A stretch of 64,000 nt of DNA from Ricordea florida (Eukaryota > Cnidaria > Anthozoa > Corallimorpharia > Ricordeidae), in contig OX453272.1 in assembly GCA_949710005.1 (NCBI GenBank), positions 8,119,633-8,183,632 of the forward strand, written 5' to 3'. Position 1 is the first letter of the stretch. Every line of letters begins with the position of its first letter. The translations under genes and the position numbers were made by a program. Below, piece after piece: positions 1 to 10,735 of the stretch. Below the pieces are notes generated by a model that was not told where the DNA came from, did no database searches, and saw nothing but the letters and a program-made list of their open reading frames with translations.

Positions 1-142
1 CGGTATCAACGAACGTTTCTCATTCATTTAATAATTCATCTAATTTATTCACTTCCATTCACACACTGCTATGGTTCCACCAATAGCATGGCTCCAAACT
101 TCTCTATATAAATTGTACGTAACCCACAATCCTCTCATTCGC

Positions 143-290
143 TCCGACGAAGGGCTAACGCTCGAAACGTCAGCACCTCCCATTCACCTTACGGTGGTAT
201 AACTTACTTAATCAACTCGTTTGATTTATCCAATTTCTTGTGTTTCAATTTCCCACCGACGCAGCACCAGTTTCTTTAGAAACTATCCCC
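143..290 (+). repeat. Interspersed repeat, Penelope-like tail family, copy 1
   Basis: Contains CGACGAAGGGCTAACGCTCG, then GAAACGTCAGC, a CTTACGGTGGTATAACTTAC block, an ACTCGTTTGATTT block and a CGACGCAGCACCAGTTTCTT block. The same blocks recur at 32458, 37903 and 51526. The GACGAAGG..GAAACGTC core resembles the hammerhead-like motif reported in Penelope-like element repeats; that assignment is inference. Confidence 0.6.
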
Positions 291-298
291 ACAATATC

Positions 299-343
299 TA
301 TCTGTCTGTCTGTCTATCTTATCTATCTGTTTATCTATCTATC

Positions 344-406
<63 letters not shown>

Positions 407-455
407 CGTCTGGCTATCTTATCTATCTATCTGTCTGTCTGTCTATCTATCCGAA
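299..455 (+). repeat. TCTA/TCTG microsatellite
   Basis: Long run of tetranucleotides TCTA and TCTG with a near-pure TCTA core at about 341-405. It gives false YLSI-repeat reading frames. Confidence 0.95.
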
Positions 456-559
456 AGTTGAGTCTCTCAGAAAAACGAGACCAGCTAGTCATTGTTTATC
501 ATTTAGCCTTATTTCACTATACAGTATTTTTTTTTTACATAAATGCATTTGCTGTTTAG

Positions 560-811
560 CCACGATGCTTCCAAGAGAAATTGATCTGGTGTTTGCGATG
601 AGTGCAGTTTCAGCCGCCTCAAACCAGTCATTCCAGCTTATGAAGGACACTGTCAAGTCAATTGTTGACAGTTACGGCACTTCAAGGATCCATTACAGTG
701 TGCTACTGTACAGTGCTTTGGCTGTTCCAATGTTTACGTTCGCAGATAGAAGACTTTCTGAGGAAGCATTTAAAGCTTTTATTGACACCCTCCCTAAAAC
801 TTCCCAAGCCG
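560..811 (+). CDS. D1 VWA domain, first half-exon
   Basis: Acceptor TGCTGTTTAG, phase 1; donor g|gtacgt, phase 1. Begins REIDLVFAMSAVSAASNQSF and helix MKDTVKSIVDSYG, followed by strand IHYSVLLYS, and ends at PKTSQA just before the central helix. The Met in MLPREID is internal to a split codon context and is not a start. MIDAS first Asp replaced (AMSAV). First domain visible; earlier domains probably lie upstream. Confidence 0.87.
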
Positions 812-1562
812 GTACGTATTGCGTTTCTCAAATTATTTGCTTGGATAAACTGAATGCACCCCTCCAATAAGGACATAAATAGAGGATATTACATGGCCGC
901 TTGGGGATACGAATTTTATCTTCGAGTGCTGAAAGTATCTCTCACTCACTCGTGAGAGATACTTTCAGGAAGATCCTCTCCCGTTCGAGCGTTCAAAGTA
1001 CTCGAGATATTCTGGATGTTCTTCAACCTCGGAAAAAATATCGATGTCAAAATTTGACAGCTCATCGAGAAAGTCACCGGTAATCGTACCGTCTTCGCGC
1101 CTCGAAGCCATTTTGTGAATGAAATTTCGATAGAACCGGCCGCGTGCCTGGGCGGGAAGCTCTCTTGTAATTGGCTAATCATGTTGGTAACCATGGCGAC
1201 ACCAATATCCTCACACGTGAAGGATAAAAATAACATCTTCACTGCGCGCGATGAAGATATGATATTTTAGTAAGAGGAGAAATCCTGGTATTTCATCAGT
1301 ATCTATATAATAAAACCTAATTAGGTGTATGTGTGGCGAGGACACTTCTTTCATATCATCTGAACTCAATATTGGACATTTTTCAACGTAGGGAATATTT
1401 GTTCACTCGGTGTATCTCGTCGTGTTTCTTAAGACTAGCCTCCTTCGCTTCACAAAGCTAGGTTGCATCGAATAACGGCCCTACGACGGCAGCAAATCAG
1501 AATATCCTCTAAAACGACTTACCGCCATATTTGCTTTGTCCTTTTTGTTGAATTAATTCCAG
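812..1562 (+). other. Intron inside D1
   Basis: 751 bp phase-1 intron separating the two halves of D1. Most of its middle is a MITE-like repeat (884-1270); nothing else is recognised. Confidence 0.7.
884..1270. repeat. MITE-like element with terminal hairpin
   Basis: Contains a hairpin CTGAAAGTATCTCTCAC / GTGAGAGATACTTTCAG (about 929-968, loop of 6). A cytosine-poor right end reads GCGCGATGAAGATATGATAT. The long minus-strand ORF across it has no recognisable domain, and I treat it as repeat translation. Boundaries are approximate. Confidence 0.45.
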
Positions 1563-1874
1563 ATGACAACGCCCTTGATCAGGCTCTGAGAATCGCTGGA
1601 AACCTGTTTGATGGCGAGGGCGCGCGTCCAAATGCTAAGAAGGTCCTGGTTGTCTTTGCTGACAAACGATCTGGTGTCACTGAAAATGACCTAAAATCTG
1701 CAGCTCAGAATCTGCAGGCCAAAGCAGTGGAAGTGATCGCTGTACCAATCGGCGACGATTCTGATGCCAGTGAAATGGGATTTATCACACCACGTGACGA
1801 TAACATTATCAAGGTTCCACTGACTGAAGACCCGGATGAGCTTGCCGATGATGTCATGCATCGAGTGTTAACTG
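1563..1874 (+). CDS. D1 VWA domain, second half-exon
   Basis: Acceptor AATTAATTCCAG, phase 1; donor act g|gtatgt, phase 1. Carries NALDQALRIAGNLF, strand VLVVFADKRSG with the retained second Asp, strand VEVIAVPIGDDSDASE and final helix DDVMHRVLTG. The two halves sum to 564 nt, the normal unit length, so the intron interrupts an otherwise complete domain. Confidence 0.88.
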
Positions 1875-2485
1875 GTATGTGATATGCGCTGTTAAGCTAC
1901 TCTCTAGGTCTCTATTATGACTGTTCCGACTTCTCGTATCGTAACGTGGCGTCCGTTCCTAACCCTAACCCTAACCCTACTATTTTCGAGTTTAACCTCT
2001 AGAATGAAGTACAGTGACGCTCGTATTTGGGGGGATGTAATCAACACTCCATCTGTAGTTTGTTTACATAGATTTTCCGTGGACTTGCTTAGCTCCCGAG
2101 TGCCCGGAGAAAAACCCTCGAAACCCGAACAAAACTTAATATCACTTCATTTATAACGCTGAGTACGGAAAAGAACCCAGGCGACATTGATGGTACTTCG
2201 TATACGGTGTTACTGTGTAGGGGCTTGAATGCCGGAGGATGAATGAGTTAATTTTGCTCTTGTTTGAAGAAAGATTTCAACGTTTTAAATGGAAAACACG
2301 TGCTTCCTTAAAGAGGGAACATTGCAGCAACGTTGAGAACAATGCATATACAGTGTAGCGTTACAAATTAGAACTTATTCATCCTTTAACTTTACAAGAG
2401 GCGATAGCACTTAGTACTGCATCGTTCAGCTTTCACTTCCAAACACGGTAGAGTTACATACTGACTGATAAGTTATCTATCTTAG
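1875..2485 (+). other. Intron D1-D2
   Basis: Holds a short telomere-type repeat (1958-1979) and, near 2091-2150, a CCCGAG..CCCGGAGAAAAACCCTCGAA segment resembling the tail of the SINE-like family at 10419. Rest unremarkable. Confidence 0.6.
1958..1979 (-). repeat. Interstitial telomere-type repeat (TTAGGG on minus strand)
   Basis: Nearly four CCCTAA units in a row inside an intron. Too short and internal to be a chromosome end; could be a repair scar. Confidence 0.85.
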
Positions 2486-3040
2486 ATCGCCCGACAGTCC
2501 CAGAGGTAGATGTCGCCTTTGCCCTCAGTGCAACATCTGCCAAGAACAGAGAAACGTATCAACTTATGAAAGATACCATTAGCTGGATTGTAACTGAGTA
2601 CGGGACAGACAAACTACGCTACTGCATCATATTATTTGGAGCCGACGCTAATATACGACTCAATTTTGACGGTGGCGTGTCAAATGCGAACGATATAACA
2701 AAGTTCGTGCAAAGCCTTCCAAGTACGAGAGGGGGTCCGGATCTGACTGGCGCGCTAAAACAAGCCGAGTCCGCGTTTGAGTCAGCGGGAGTTAGACAGG
2801 AAGCTAGCCAAGTGTTAGTTGTGATAACTGATAAGGGCTCAGATGTGAGTGAGTCTGATATCGATAGAGCTGCCAAGCCTCTTCATGAGAAGGGAATCAG
2901 GGTTGTACCTGTCGGAGTGGGCAGTGAAGCTGATCCTAGGGAACTGGAAGCGACTAATCCTGAAAAGAGCGTCATCACTGTACCGACCGATGAGAAACCG
3001 GAAGTCCTGGGAAGGAAAATCATGGAATATGTTGCGTCAC
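2486..3040 (+). CDS. D2 VWA domain exon
   Basis: 555 nt; acceptor ATCTATCTTAG, donor tca c|gtaaga, both phase 1. Segments: PEVDVAFALSATSAKNRETY, strand LRYCIILFGADA (one Cys), RGGPDLTGALKQAESAF, VLVVITDKGSD, VRVVPVGVGSEADPRELE, KIMEYVAS. The DLT segment offers a Thr near the MIDAS Thr position but the first Asp is absent. Confidence 0.92.
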
Positions 3041-3503
3041 GTAAGATGATTTTCTATAGGACAAACAAAGGATGTTTCTTATTTTTTATACAGTGCGTTT
3101 TTGATGCCCCATGAGGTTTATATATAAACAGAAGGGTAATATTGGACGTCTGACTCACGCCCCGTATGGTTTCACTCGGCACAACTGATTTCAACGCACG
3201 TCACTAGGGACGTTACATTTCCTTAGCTTTGCGAACACAGACAGACAGTCAAAGCCACCCCTCACCCCCCCCCCCCCCCTAAAAATACCAAATGCTACAA
3301 GACAAAACAAACCGACAAATCAACAAACACGTAAATTGGCAGAGGGACGGACAATTGTTAAAAAAGTATAAGATAGACACATGCTCAGAGTCTTGTACAA
3401 AGGTATTTCATCTTGTGCGTTAATTTGTACATTGTTCCTTATCCTTTGTTGATGTAACCGTAAATGAAACATACAGAGACAGTTTTTACACCTTGTTTTT
3501 CAG
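3041..3503 (+). other. Intron D2-D3
   Basis: Only a run of 15 C at 3265-3279 stands out. No repeat family or gene recognised. Confidence 0.6.
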
Positions 3504-4055
3504 CCAAATCTCCCGCCATTGACTTGGCTTTCGCTCTCAGTGCTACGAGTGTTTCCGCTGACCAAACTTATAAACTGATGAAGGACACGGTTGAACGTAT
3601 TATTGATAAATACGGTATGGGGAGCATGCGTTACAGCTTCATTGTATATTCAGACTCTGCTTCTATCAAAGGAAGATTCAGCGAGAAATACTCAAACCCC
3701 GACGAACTAAAAGTGGCTATAAAAGCTTTTCTCCCAGAGTCGGGTGGGTCATCCTTGGTGAAAGCCATGGCGACTGCCAAGCAAGCATTTGAGGACAGCG
3801 GTGTTCGTAAAGATGCTACGCACGTGTTAGTTATCATCACTGATAAAAGTTCTGGTGCCAGTGAAAACGATCTCAAGGCAGCTGCTAAGCCTTTGGAGGA
3901 TTCTGGGATTGAAGTAATTCCTGTTGCTATTGGAAACCAGGTGAACGTTGGAGAGCTGGAAGCTATCACTGATGATAACGACAACGTCATAACAGCTGAA
4001 CCAGAAGAAAATCCAGGCGATTTGAGGGACAAGATCATGGAAAAAGTTATTAACG
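3504..4055 (+). CDS. D3 VWA domain exon
   Basis: 552 nt; acceptor TTGTTTTTCAG, donor aac g|gtaaat. Segments: PAIDLAFALSATSVSADQTY, YSFIVYSDSASIKGRF, SGGSSLVKAMATAKQAF, VLVIITDKSSG, IEVIPVAIGNQVNVGELE, KIMEKVING. The upstream in-frame Met (MKHTE...) lies in intron sequence before the acceptor. Confidence 0.92.
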
Positions 4056-4544
4056 GTAAATTGGTGGAGTGCCCAAACATTTATAACGACGAATGAGGTC
4101 AATTAAATGAAACTTTTACAATTGCAGCTATTGTTTTCAAACTGTAAAACAATAGATACACTTGTAAATTACTCTGGTAAAAATTGAATTATTGAATTGA
4201 CCCCTGGTTTTCACTATTCACGTGGTTAGCGGTCATTATTACAAGATCATAGCAATACGATCTGATGAAAATCAAACCTATGAACTGAGAAACCTGAGTT
4301 TCCAAATCCACTTTTTATTTCGTTGTTTTTAAGTGGAAACTAGGTTATGAGATGGTAAGCAAAGTGGAAGTTCAAACCAATCAAAATTCTTAATCCTAGG
4401 CACTATGATTTATTCCTTTCCAGTTCTGATTGCACAACACATAACACGAACGACAAAATGTCCAGTATCTGTGGTGGCTAAGCCTTGAACAAGAAACTTT
4501 GTATAGTATCAATGTTAAATATGATTTTTGTGTCAAATTTTCAG
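4056..4544 (+). other. Intron D3-D4
   Basis: 489 bp, AT-rich; nothing recognised beyond a T-rich tract before the acceptor. Confidence 0.6.
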
Positions 4545-5108
4545 CGACAAAGAGATTGCCAAGTGTCGACCTCGTGTTCGCCTTGAGTGCTACCTCGACC
4601 CAGTACCGCGCGTCCTACCAGCTGATGAAAGATGTCATTAATACCATAATTGAAGATTATGGAACCCGGGATATTCATTACAGTATTATATTATACGGAC
4701 CAGATGCTTCTACTAAAGTCAGATTTAAGGAGGGGGACTTGATTGGTTCAGACTACCTAAAACGGTTCGTCAGTTCTATGCCACTAACAGACCCGCCATC
4801 AAAACCTTCTGCGGCCTTACAGGAAGCGAAGAAGGCCTTCGAGGCTCCTGGTGCACGCCGGGATGCAGTCAAAGTTCTCGTTGTTATGGCTGACACGAAA
4901 GGCGAATCAACTGTGGATGAAATTCTGTCAGCAGCAAAGCCACTTATGAAGGCGGAAGTTAAAGTGTTAGCTGTGGCCGTGGGACCAGACACTGATACAA
5001 ATGAACTTGAAAAAGTTACCGGAAATAAGAAAAATGTTGTGGTGGTACCCGTGGATGAAGACGCGCAGTCTGTCGCCGAAAAAGTCATGAAGATTGTCTT
5101 TGAATCAG
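4545..5108 (+). CDS. D4 VWA domain exon
   Basis: 564 nt; acceptor CAAATTTTCAG, donor tca g|gtacgt. Segments: PSVDLVFALSATSTQYRASY, IHYSIILYGPDASTKVRF, SKPSAALQEAKKAFEAPGAR, VLVVMADTKGES, VKVLAVAVGPDTDTNELE, KVMKIVFES. The LDKAL helix is altered to PSAAL and the third strand ends MAD rather than ITD. Confidence 0.92.
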
Positions 5109-6565
5109 GTACGTCCAGTGAAAGTCACTGGAGCTTTCTTTAATATCTAGGTTTCTAGAGCAATATAGAGACAAAACATTTGGCGCAAAATAGATTCTTT
5201 GGCAATGACTATTTGAAGGACTGCAGTTTTTTGCGGATGTTTTCTGGCTACAAACAATTTCATCCCGGCACGAACGATTAGGATCAAGGATGACACTGAA
5301 GGCATCTTCAAAACGTTTGGTTTCAATGTGCAATGAAACTGAACTGCGGCTCGCGAATTTTCTTGTTCCTTACAATTGCTTTGATGCTCCTCGTTTTAAT
5401 GATGATTGACATTGACATTGTCAGGGGCGTTTTTGCATTTAATATAAAAGGTCGATAGACTGAAAAATGGATAGATATTACCTCTGAACGAACCTCTTTT
5501 CCTCCCAAAAGCGATCAATGTGCAACTTGTGCTTACAATACCAATACATCGTGAACGATTTTGAATCGATTTGACACAAAATTCTCTAAACTACAACGGG
5601 TTGCAAACTTGCTGTGACACTATGAGTGAAAAACAACCCTTGTTCCTTTAAACTACTGCCACCACAGAGCCTCGGTGATTTTCCAGCCTCCCCCTCCCGC
5701 TTCTTCAGTATGTTCAACGTTTAAGCATGGTTTTGTATTGATAGCAACATTGATGGGGGAGGGGAGGGGAGGGGAAGGAGAAGGGGAACTTTAATGTCTG
5801 AGAGCATTATTAAATTTCTAACACCCCAAATTAGGCCTTGACGGATTGTGCTCCTAAGAGTGCCACTAGCAGTGGTCGAACCTTTGCGAAATTGTGCAAA
5901 CATTATGCCAGAATTCCCAAGTTATGCTCCTGATTTTCGAAATTATGCTCACAAAATGACACAGATTCTGTAGATAGATGGGTCAAGGTTAATCGACGCC
6001 ATGTTGGAGTCGTGTGGCAGTTGTGCTTGCGTATACAATCCCCACGTGAAGCCGGATGGAAAACCAGAGTACCAGACTCCTCCAAAAGGTTAACCGCGCA
6101 CGCAGAATTCGCGAAAAGAGGCTTAGTAACTAAGTATGTCAGAACAAAGTCGATACTACTATTAGCGTAGCTATAAAACGCATTGGAAGAACATACTACT
6201 AGATTCAATTTATTTCTGAAGAAAATAAACCATATTTACTAAATTTTATGAATTTATGCTCCAAAAAGTGCTAAAATCTTCTAATTATGCCGTGGCAGTG
6301 CTCGTTTAAAAACATTATTCTTTTTTGCTCCAATTATGCCAAAAATTATGCTAGCACAATCCGCCAAGGCCTACCCAAAATAGGTGCAGTGTCTCAAGTT
6401 ATTTTTTTCCTTGTTGTAGCGTAGAGAAATTACTGGAACTTTGGATCAAGAGGCCATAGAGTAATAATATTGCTTGGCCATTCAATGGTAGTTCAGTTCG
6501 TATCATAATTTGTGGCGCAAGACAAAAATCACTCTTGGTACTTATCTTGTTTTTTTGTTTTTCAG
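5109..6565 (+). other. Intron D4-D5
   Basis: 1,457 bp. Holds a GGGGA-rich tract near 5754-5785 and a hAT-like TIR element (5832-6373). 5109-5750 shows nothing recognisable. Confidence 0.65.
5832..6373. mobile_element. hAT-like MITE (542 bp)
   Basis: Termini TAGGCCTTGACGGATTGTGC and, inverted, TAGGCCTTGGCGGATTGTGC match at all but one base. Flanks CCCCAAAT and CCCAAAAT look like an 8-bp target duplication with one mismatch, typical of hAT elements. No transposase frame; repeated ATTATGC words inside. Non-autonomous. Confidence 0.75.
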
Positions 6566-7126
6566 TTCGACCTTTTGTTGACGAGGAGATTGATCTGGCC
6601 TTTGCCATCAGTGCTGCAGCCTCTGATGCCGAGAATGTGTTCACTACAATGAAAGAAACCATCTCATCCATCGTAGATGAGTATGGCACGACCGACATTC
6701 ATCATGCTGTGATAATATACGGCGACAGAGCTGCAGTTCGGGTCAATTTTGGTGATCGTTATTCATCAAACGAGCAGCTTAAGGCTGACATTATCAATCT
6801 CCGTCGGCCTTCCGGAGAACCAGATTTGGACGAAGCTCTCAAACTTGCCAAGCAGGTTTTTGAGTCTGAAGGAGCTCGGGAAAGCGCGCGTAAAATCCTT
6901 GTCGTTTTGGCAGACAAGAGGTCTGCCTCCTCCTTGGAAGAGGTGACCTCGAGATCCCGTGAACTTGAGGACTTGGATGTCAGGGTGATTCCTGTCGCTG
7001 TGGGCAGAAATGCAGACATTGATGAACTAAATGAAATAACACCGAATGTAAGCGATGTGATTCCAGCGTCCAGGAGTGATGGTCCAAAGGAAATAGGAAA
7101 GAAAATTATTTCTAAGGTTTTGGAAG
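6566..7126 (+). CDS. D5 VWA domain exon
   Basis: 561 nt; acceptor TTTGTTTTTCAG, donor gaa g|gtagga. Segments: EEIDLAFAISAAASDAENVF, IHHAVIIYGDRAAVRVNF, SGEPDLDEALKLAKQVF, ILVVLADKRSA, VRVIPVAVGRNADIDELN, KIISKVLEG. Linker is RPFVDE instead of the common proline-glutamate pair. Confidence 0.93.
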
Positions 7127-7365
7127 GTAGGAAGTGAAGCAAATGATTTCGTTTTTCATCATTTTAGATTCTTCAAACCTTCTTCTCGTTAGGAATGTTA
7201 TAAGACTGAAATCGTCGCAGCGCGAGTGTCATTGCTATCGCTCCCTTTCAGAAACCTATGTTTTCAATTTTCAAGTGGATCGTAACACTTAACATAGGAA
7301 AAATTAAGGGATATTAACTAATATTAATTAGTTTTCAGATATCAACTATCTTACGTTCTTTGCAG

Positions 7366-7902
7366 AAACACCAAGAGTGCCGGAGATCGATGTGATCTTT
7401 GCGCTGTCCGCCACAGCAGCGAATGCAGATAATACATTTATACGCATGAAGAATGCTATCAAGGTCATCTCGGACTCGTATGGTATCAATAGACTCTACT
7501 TTAGTTTCATCGTATACGGGTCTTACCCAACAACGAAAGTAGACTTCAAGACAAGTTTTCCCACCCGTGAAAGTCTGAAGTACATTGTAGACAGGTTACC
7601 AAGGGCCTTAGGCCGTCCCAACACTCAGAGGATGATAGACGAGGCCAAGCGAATCATTGATGCCACCGAAACTCGCCCTGGAGCCAAGACAGTGCTTGTC
7701 ATTATTACAGACGCAGATTCAGTAGATAAGCCCCAAGACATAGAAAAGTCATTCACGGATTTGGAAAATCGAGGGGTCCCTGCTGTGTCCATTAAACTAG
7801 TGAATAATCCGACGTCAGATGACAGCGGGGAGGAGATCGAATTACCAAGAAATGTTGTACCAACCGCGCTGGCTGAGAGGGTCATGGAGAAAGTTTTGTC
7901 TG
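7366..7902 (+). CDS. D6 VWA domain exon, shortened C-terminal part
   Basis: 537 nt, the shortest intact unit. Acceptor TTCTTTGCAG, donor tct g|gtgagt. Segments: PEIDVIFALSATAANADNTF, LYFSFIVYGSYPTTKVDF, LGRPNTQRMIDEAKRII, VLVIITDADSV. After VPAVSIKL the usual IPVAIGxEADxxELE block is replaced by a short NNPTSDDSGEEIELPRNVV stretch, so the last strand and loop are rebuilt. Ends RVMEKVLSG. Confidence 0.9.
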
Positions 7903-8224
7903 GTGAGTAACGTGCTGCTTTTTTTCTAGCCCTTCATGGGTTTTACAGATACCCTGATATCTCTTTCTATATATTATATAATTTATTTGTAATGACGTGT
8001 AATTTTTGTTGGGAACAAATAAAGCTGTTGTTGATGCGTTTTGTTCCTTCAACCGATTGAATTAGGTGACTCACTGGAACTTATGACTTCGCACATTGCA
8101 CTTAGTCAGTGTTGCCGTGTATAAGCCAGTCCTCTGTGGTTGAAGTGGGTACATGAATTCAGAATTCGTCCTAAGGGTCTGTTTGATGAATTAACATCTC
8201 ACGTGTATATTATTCTTGTTTTAG
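7903..8224 (+). other. Intron D6-D7
   Basis: 322 bp; no element recognised. Confidence 0.6.
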
Positions 8225-8782
8225 CCGTCGCGGAACCGCCGGAAATTGACATTTGCTTCGCAATGAGCGCCACTGCTGCTAATGCTGACAGAACATTCAG
8301 TTTAATGAAAGAGACTATCAGTGACGTCATAGATGATTATGGTATTGATCCGATTCGTTACAGTGTTATTGTGTTTGGGTCAGATGCTTCGCTATTGGTG
8401 GGCTTTAATTTAGGCATTTCAGATCCTGAACAACTCAAGAGCTTTATCAGCAGTCTTCCACGTGGTAGTGGTGGGGCAGGTGTAGACAAAGCATTAGAGA
8501 AAGCTTTAGAAGCATTCAACGCCAAATCTGTCCGCCAAAATTCCAGGAAGATACTGGTACTTATCACAGATCATAAGTCAGGACTCCAGGAAAACCAGAT
8601 CAGCACCAAAGCAAAACATCTGGAAGGCAACGGTGTTCGTGTTATTGCCGTGGGCATAGGAGACAATGCAGACCCTAAAGAACTGGAGCAATCAACTGCT
8701 GATAAGCGAGATGTTCTAGTTGTACCCCAGCCAGTGATACCTAACAGTCTTTCCAAAGATATCATGCGGCTAGCATTGAAAG
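8225..8782 (+). CDS. D7 VWA domain exon
   Basis: 558 nt; acceptor CTTGTTTTAG, donor aaa g|gtttgt (weak donor). Segments: PEIDICFAMSATAANADRTF, IRYSVIVFGSDASLLVGF, GGAGVDKALEKALEAF, ILVLITDHKSG, VRVIAVGIGDNADPKELE, DIMRLALKG. One Cys in strand 1 (DICFAM), shared only with D22. Confidence 0.92.
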
Positions 8783-9053
8783 GTTTGTACAACTTTGTCC
8801 CTGCGCTCTAATTGCCATGGCAATTTCCAAATACCAATATTGTAGTCTGGATTTAACCTTTTCATTTGTAAAGACTGTGCAGTCTTTATTAGGTCATTCC
8901 TGGGGAATACGGCACCAGGAAATATTGCATTGTGTTAAGCTGAGGCCTAAGGCTGCGTTACTTCTCAGAATGCCACATGCCCTAGAAATCAACTATTAGT
9001 TATTCGGCGAATCGAAAAAGAGAGTGTCATTAAAAGGTTTTCTCTATTTATAG

Positions 9054-9608
9054 ACCGACCGTTAGGAGTTCCCGAGTTGGATCTTGCATTTGCCATGACC
9101 GCTACCAGCAAGGATGCCGAGGAAATATTCCAACTAATGAAGAACACAATTAAATCCCTGGCTGAAAAATATGACTCTTCTCGGGTACGTCACAGTGTCA
9201 TAAGTTACGCCGATGAAGCCTCTGTGATAGCGCACTTCAAGGACACCTTAGATATTAGCAAACTGAAAGAAAAGTTGAACACGCTGGTGCGCGCTGTTGG
9301 CCGTCCAGCACTGGACAAGGCTTTGCAGACAGCTTCTGATGTATTCTCGTACGCCGACAATGACCGACAAGGTGCCGACAGAGCTTTGGTTGTTTTAACT
9401 GATAAGACATCGGGACTTGACGAAGATGACGTCATAGATGCAACTAAGCATCTCGAAAACCTGCGAGTCAAGATCATTCCTGTGGTCATTGGTGCTGAAG
9501 TCGACTCGACGGAGTTCGACGTTGTTATCCCCTCGGAGAATGTCATAAAGGCGAATCAAAGGGAAGATCCAAAGGAGCTGAGTAAAAAAATCTGGCAAAA
9601 CGTTTTGA
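9054..9608 (+). CDS. D8 VWA domain exon
   Basis: 555 nt; acceptor TCTATTTATAG, donor ttg a|gtaagt. Segments: PELDLAFAMTATSKDAEEIF, VRHSVISYADEASVIAHF, VGRPALDKALQTASDVF, a longer YADNDRQGADRA loop, ALVVLTDKTSG, VKIIPVVIGAEVDSTEFD. The strand-3 FG/YG pair is YA, and the ExLE motif is EFDVV. Confidence 0.92.
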
Positions 9609-9989
9609 GTAAGTATAATTATTCATGTACGATGGTCTGAAGTGCACTACTAAACTCTCAACTTTTCCAGCCGCACCACCACCTGTAAAGATTCTTGTTC
9701 TCTTATCCTTGTTGTTCTTACTATAGATGTTGTCGAGGGGGAGGGGGAGGGGATCATGGAGAGGTTCCCCCTCCACGGTCTCAAGTGGGGTATATCTTCG
9801 GTATGGACTATAAGTAGATGCATGTACCCTCACAATCATAGCTGCGATAGCAATTTGCTGTATCTTTATCAATAAATTATCATAGACTTTGCAAAAAGTA
9901 GTAAAAACAGACTTTCTATTTTAGTTAAGAAATATTAAGAGGAGAAACACGGTGTTGTTGAACTTTGTTTTCATTTGCCCTTTTTTCAG
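9609..9989 (+). other. Intron D8-D9
   Basis: 381 bp. A GAGGGGGAGGGGGAGGGG purine tract at about 9735-9753; otherwise nothing recognised. Confidence 0.6.
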
Positions 9990-10318
9990 ACGGAACTCTT
10001 CCTGTACCTGAAACCGACTTGGCTTTCGCAGTCTCGGCCACAGCTCTCGATGCTGACGAAACTTTCACGTTTATGAAGAACATCATCAAGTCGATTATCG
10101 ATAAATATGGTAGCGGAAGACTGGAATACAGTGTTATTGTGTATGGAGACTCCGCCACTGCTCCAGTGACATTTGGCGACATTTTTGATTCAAACCTCAA
10201 GTTGAAAGCAACCATAGACTCTATGCCTCGGGAATCTGGGATTTCAGCTTTGAAAAAAGCTTTGGAAATGGCAAGCGATCAGTTCAACAGTCCATACGTT
10301 CGGCCCAGAGCTGCAAAG
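9990..10318 (+). CDS. D9 VWA domain, first half-exon
   Basis: 329 nt; acceptor CCCTTTTTTCAG phase 1, donor gca aag|gtaata phase 0. Segments: PETDLAFAVSATALDADETF, LEYSVIVYGDSATAPVTF, SGISALKKALEMASDQF, ending at RPRAAK just before the VLxVITD strand. Unusual because a 1.7 kb intron cuts the domain immediately before its core strand. Confidence 0.9.
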
Positions 10319-10418
10319 GTAATAAGCCCTTTGCTCGTTGTGTTTTTATTTTTCTTTCTCGAAGCTAATAGACCCTTTCCTATTGTGGACTTCGGTTAAT
10401 TCATGAGCCGTCGGGGAG

Positions 10419-10678
10419 CAGGGTTGGCGCAGTGGTGAGAGCGCTCGCCTTCCACCATTGTGGCCCGGGTTCGATTCCCGGCCCCGGCATCATATGTGGG
10501 ATGAGTTTGTTGGTTCTCTACTCTGCTCCGAGAGGTTTTTCTCTGAGTAATTTGGTTTTCCCCTCTTCATAAGAACCGACATTGATTGATTTAATTTAAT
10601 TTGTGCTTTACAGTGTCCCCAAGTAGTACGTCAGTGCTAGATACAGTTGACACTCAAATAAAGGTTATTATTATTATA
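10419..10678 (+). mobile_element. tRNA-derived SINE-like repeat, family A
   Basis: tRNA-like head with A box TGGCGCAGTGG (10425) and B box GGTTCGATTCC (10468). The body contains CTGCTCCGAGAGGTTTTTCT and the tail is AATAAAGGTTATTATTATT. A second, diverged copy is at 30163. Pol III promoter boxes plus body plus short-repeat tail fit a SINE, not a tRNA gene. Confidence 0.75.
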
Positions 10679-10735
10679 ATCATAACTATAACAAAATTCT
10701 CAAATCTGATTGGCTATCAACTGCCCTGATTTCAG

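Larger units (their letters stand above)
1..559 (+). other. Intron upstream of D1 (partial)
   Basis: No exon seen. It contains a Penelope-like tail repeat at 143-290 and a TCTA/TCTG microsatellite at 299-455, then a T-rich tract (532-558) leading to the D1 acceptor. ORFs here are translated microsatellite. Confidence 0.7.

Noticed and set aside
221..559. ORFs of repeated YLSI/YLSV residues, and the minus-strand equivalent at 55639-56091
   Set aside because: Pure translation of TCTA and GATA microsatellites in several frames; no coding constraint.
565..870. A protein start at the Met of MLPREID (565)
   Set aside because: An acceptor AG and a phase-1 exon edge lie 5 bases upstream and the following sequence is a normal VWA unit; the Met is a linker residue.
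946..1242. Minus-strand 98-codon ORF in the D1 intron
   Set aside because: No domain recognised; it overlaps a hairpin-bearing MITE-like repeat.
3631..4080. Long minus-strand ORFs opposite many VWA exons
   Set aside because: Serine-rich antisense shadows caused by the codon use of the VWA exons; same pattern opposite nearly every exon.
7127..7140. In-frame stops just after many exons as true protein ends
   Set aside because: Each stop lies beyond a GT donor at the same position in the domain, and the next exon resumes in phase 1; separate single-domain genes would each need a start and promoter.
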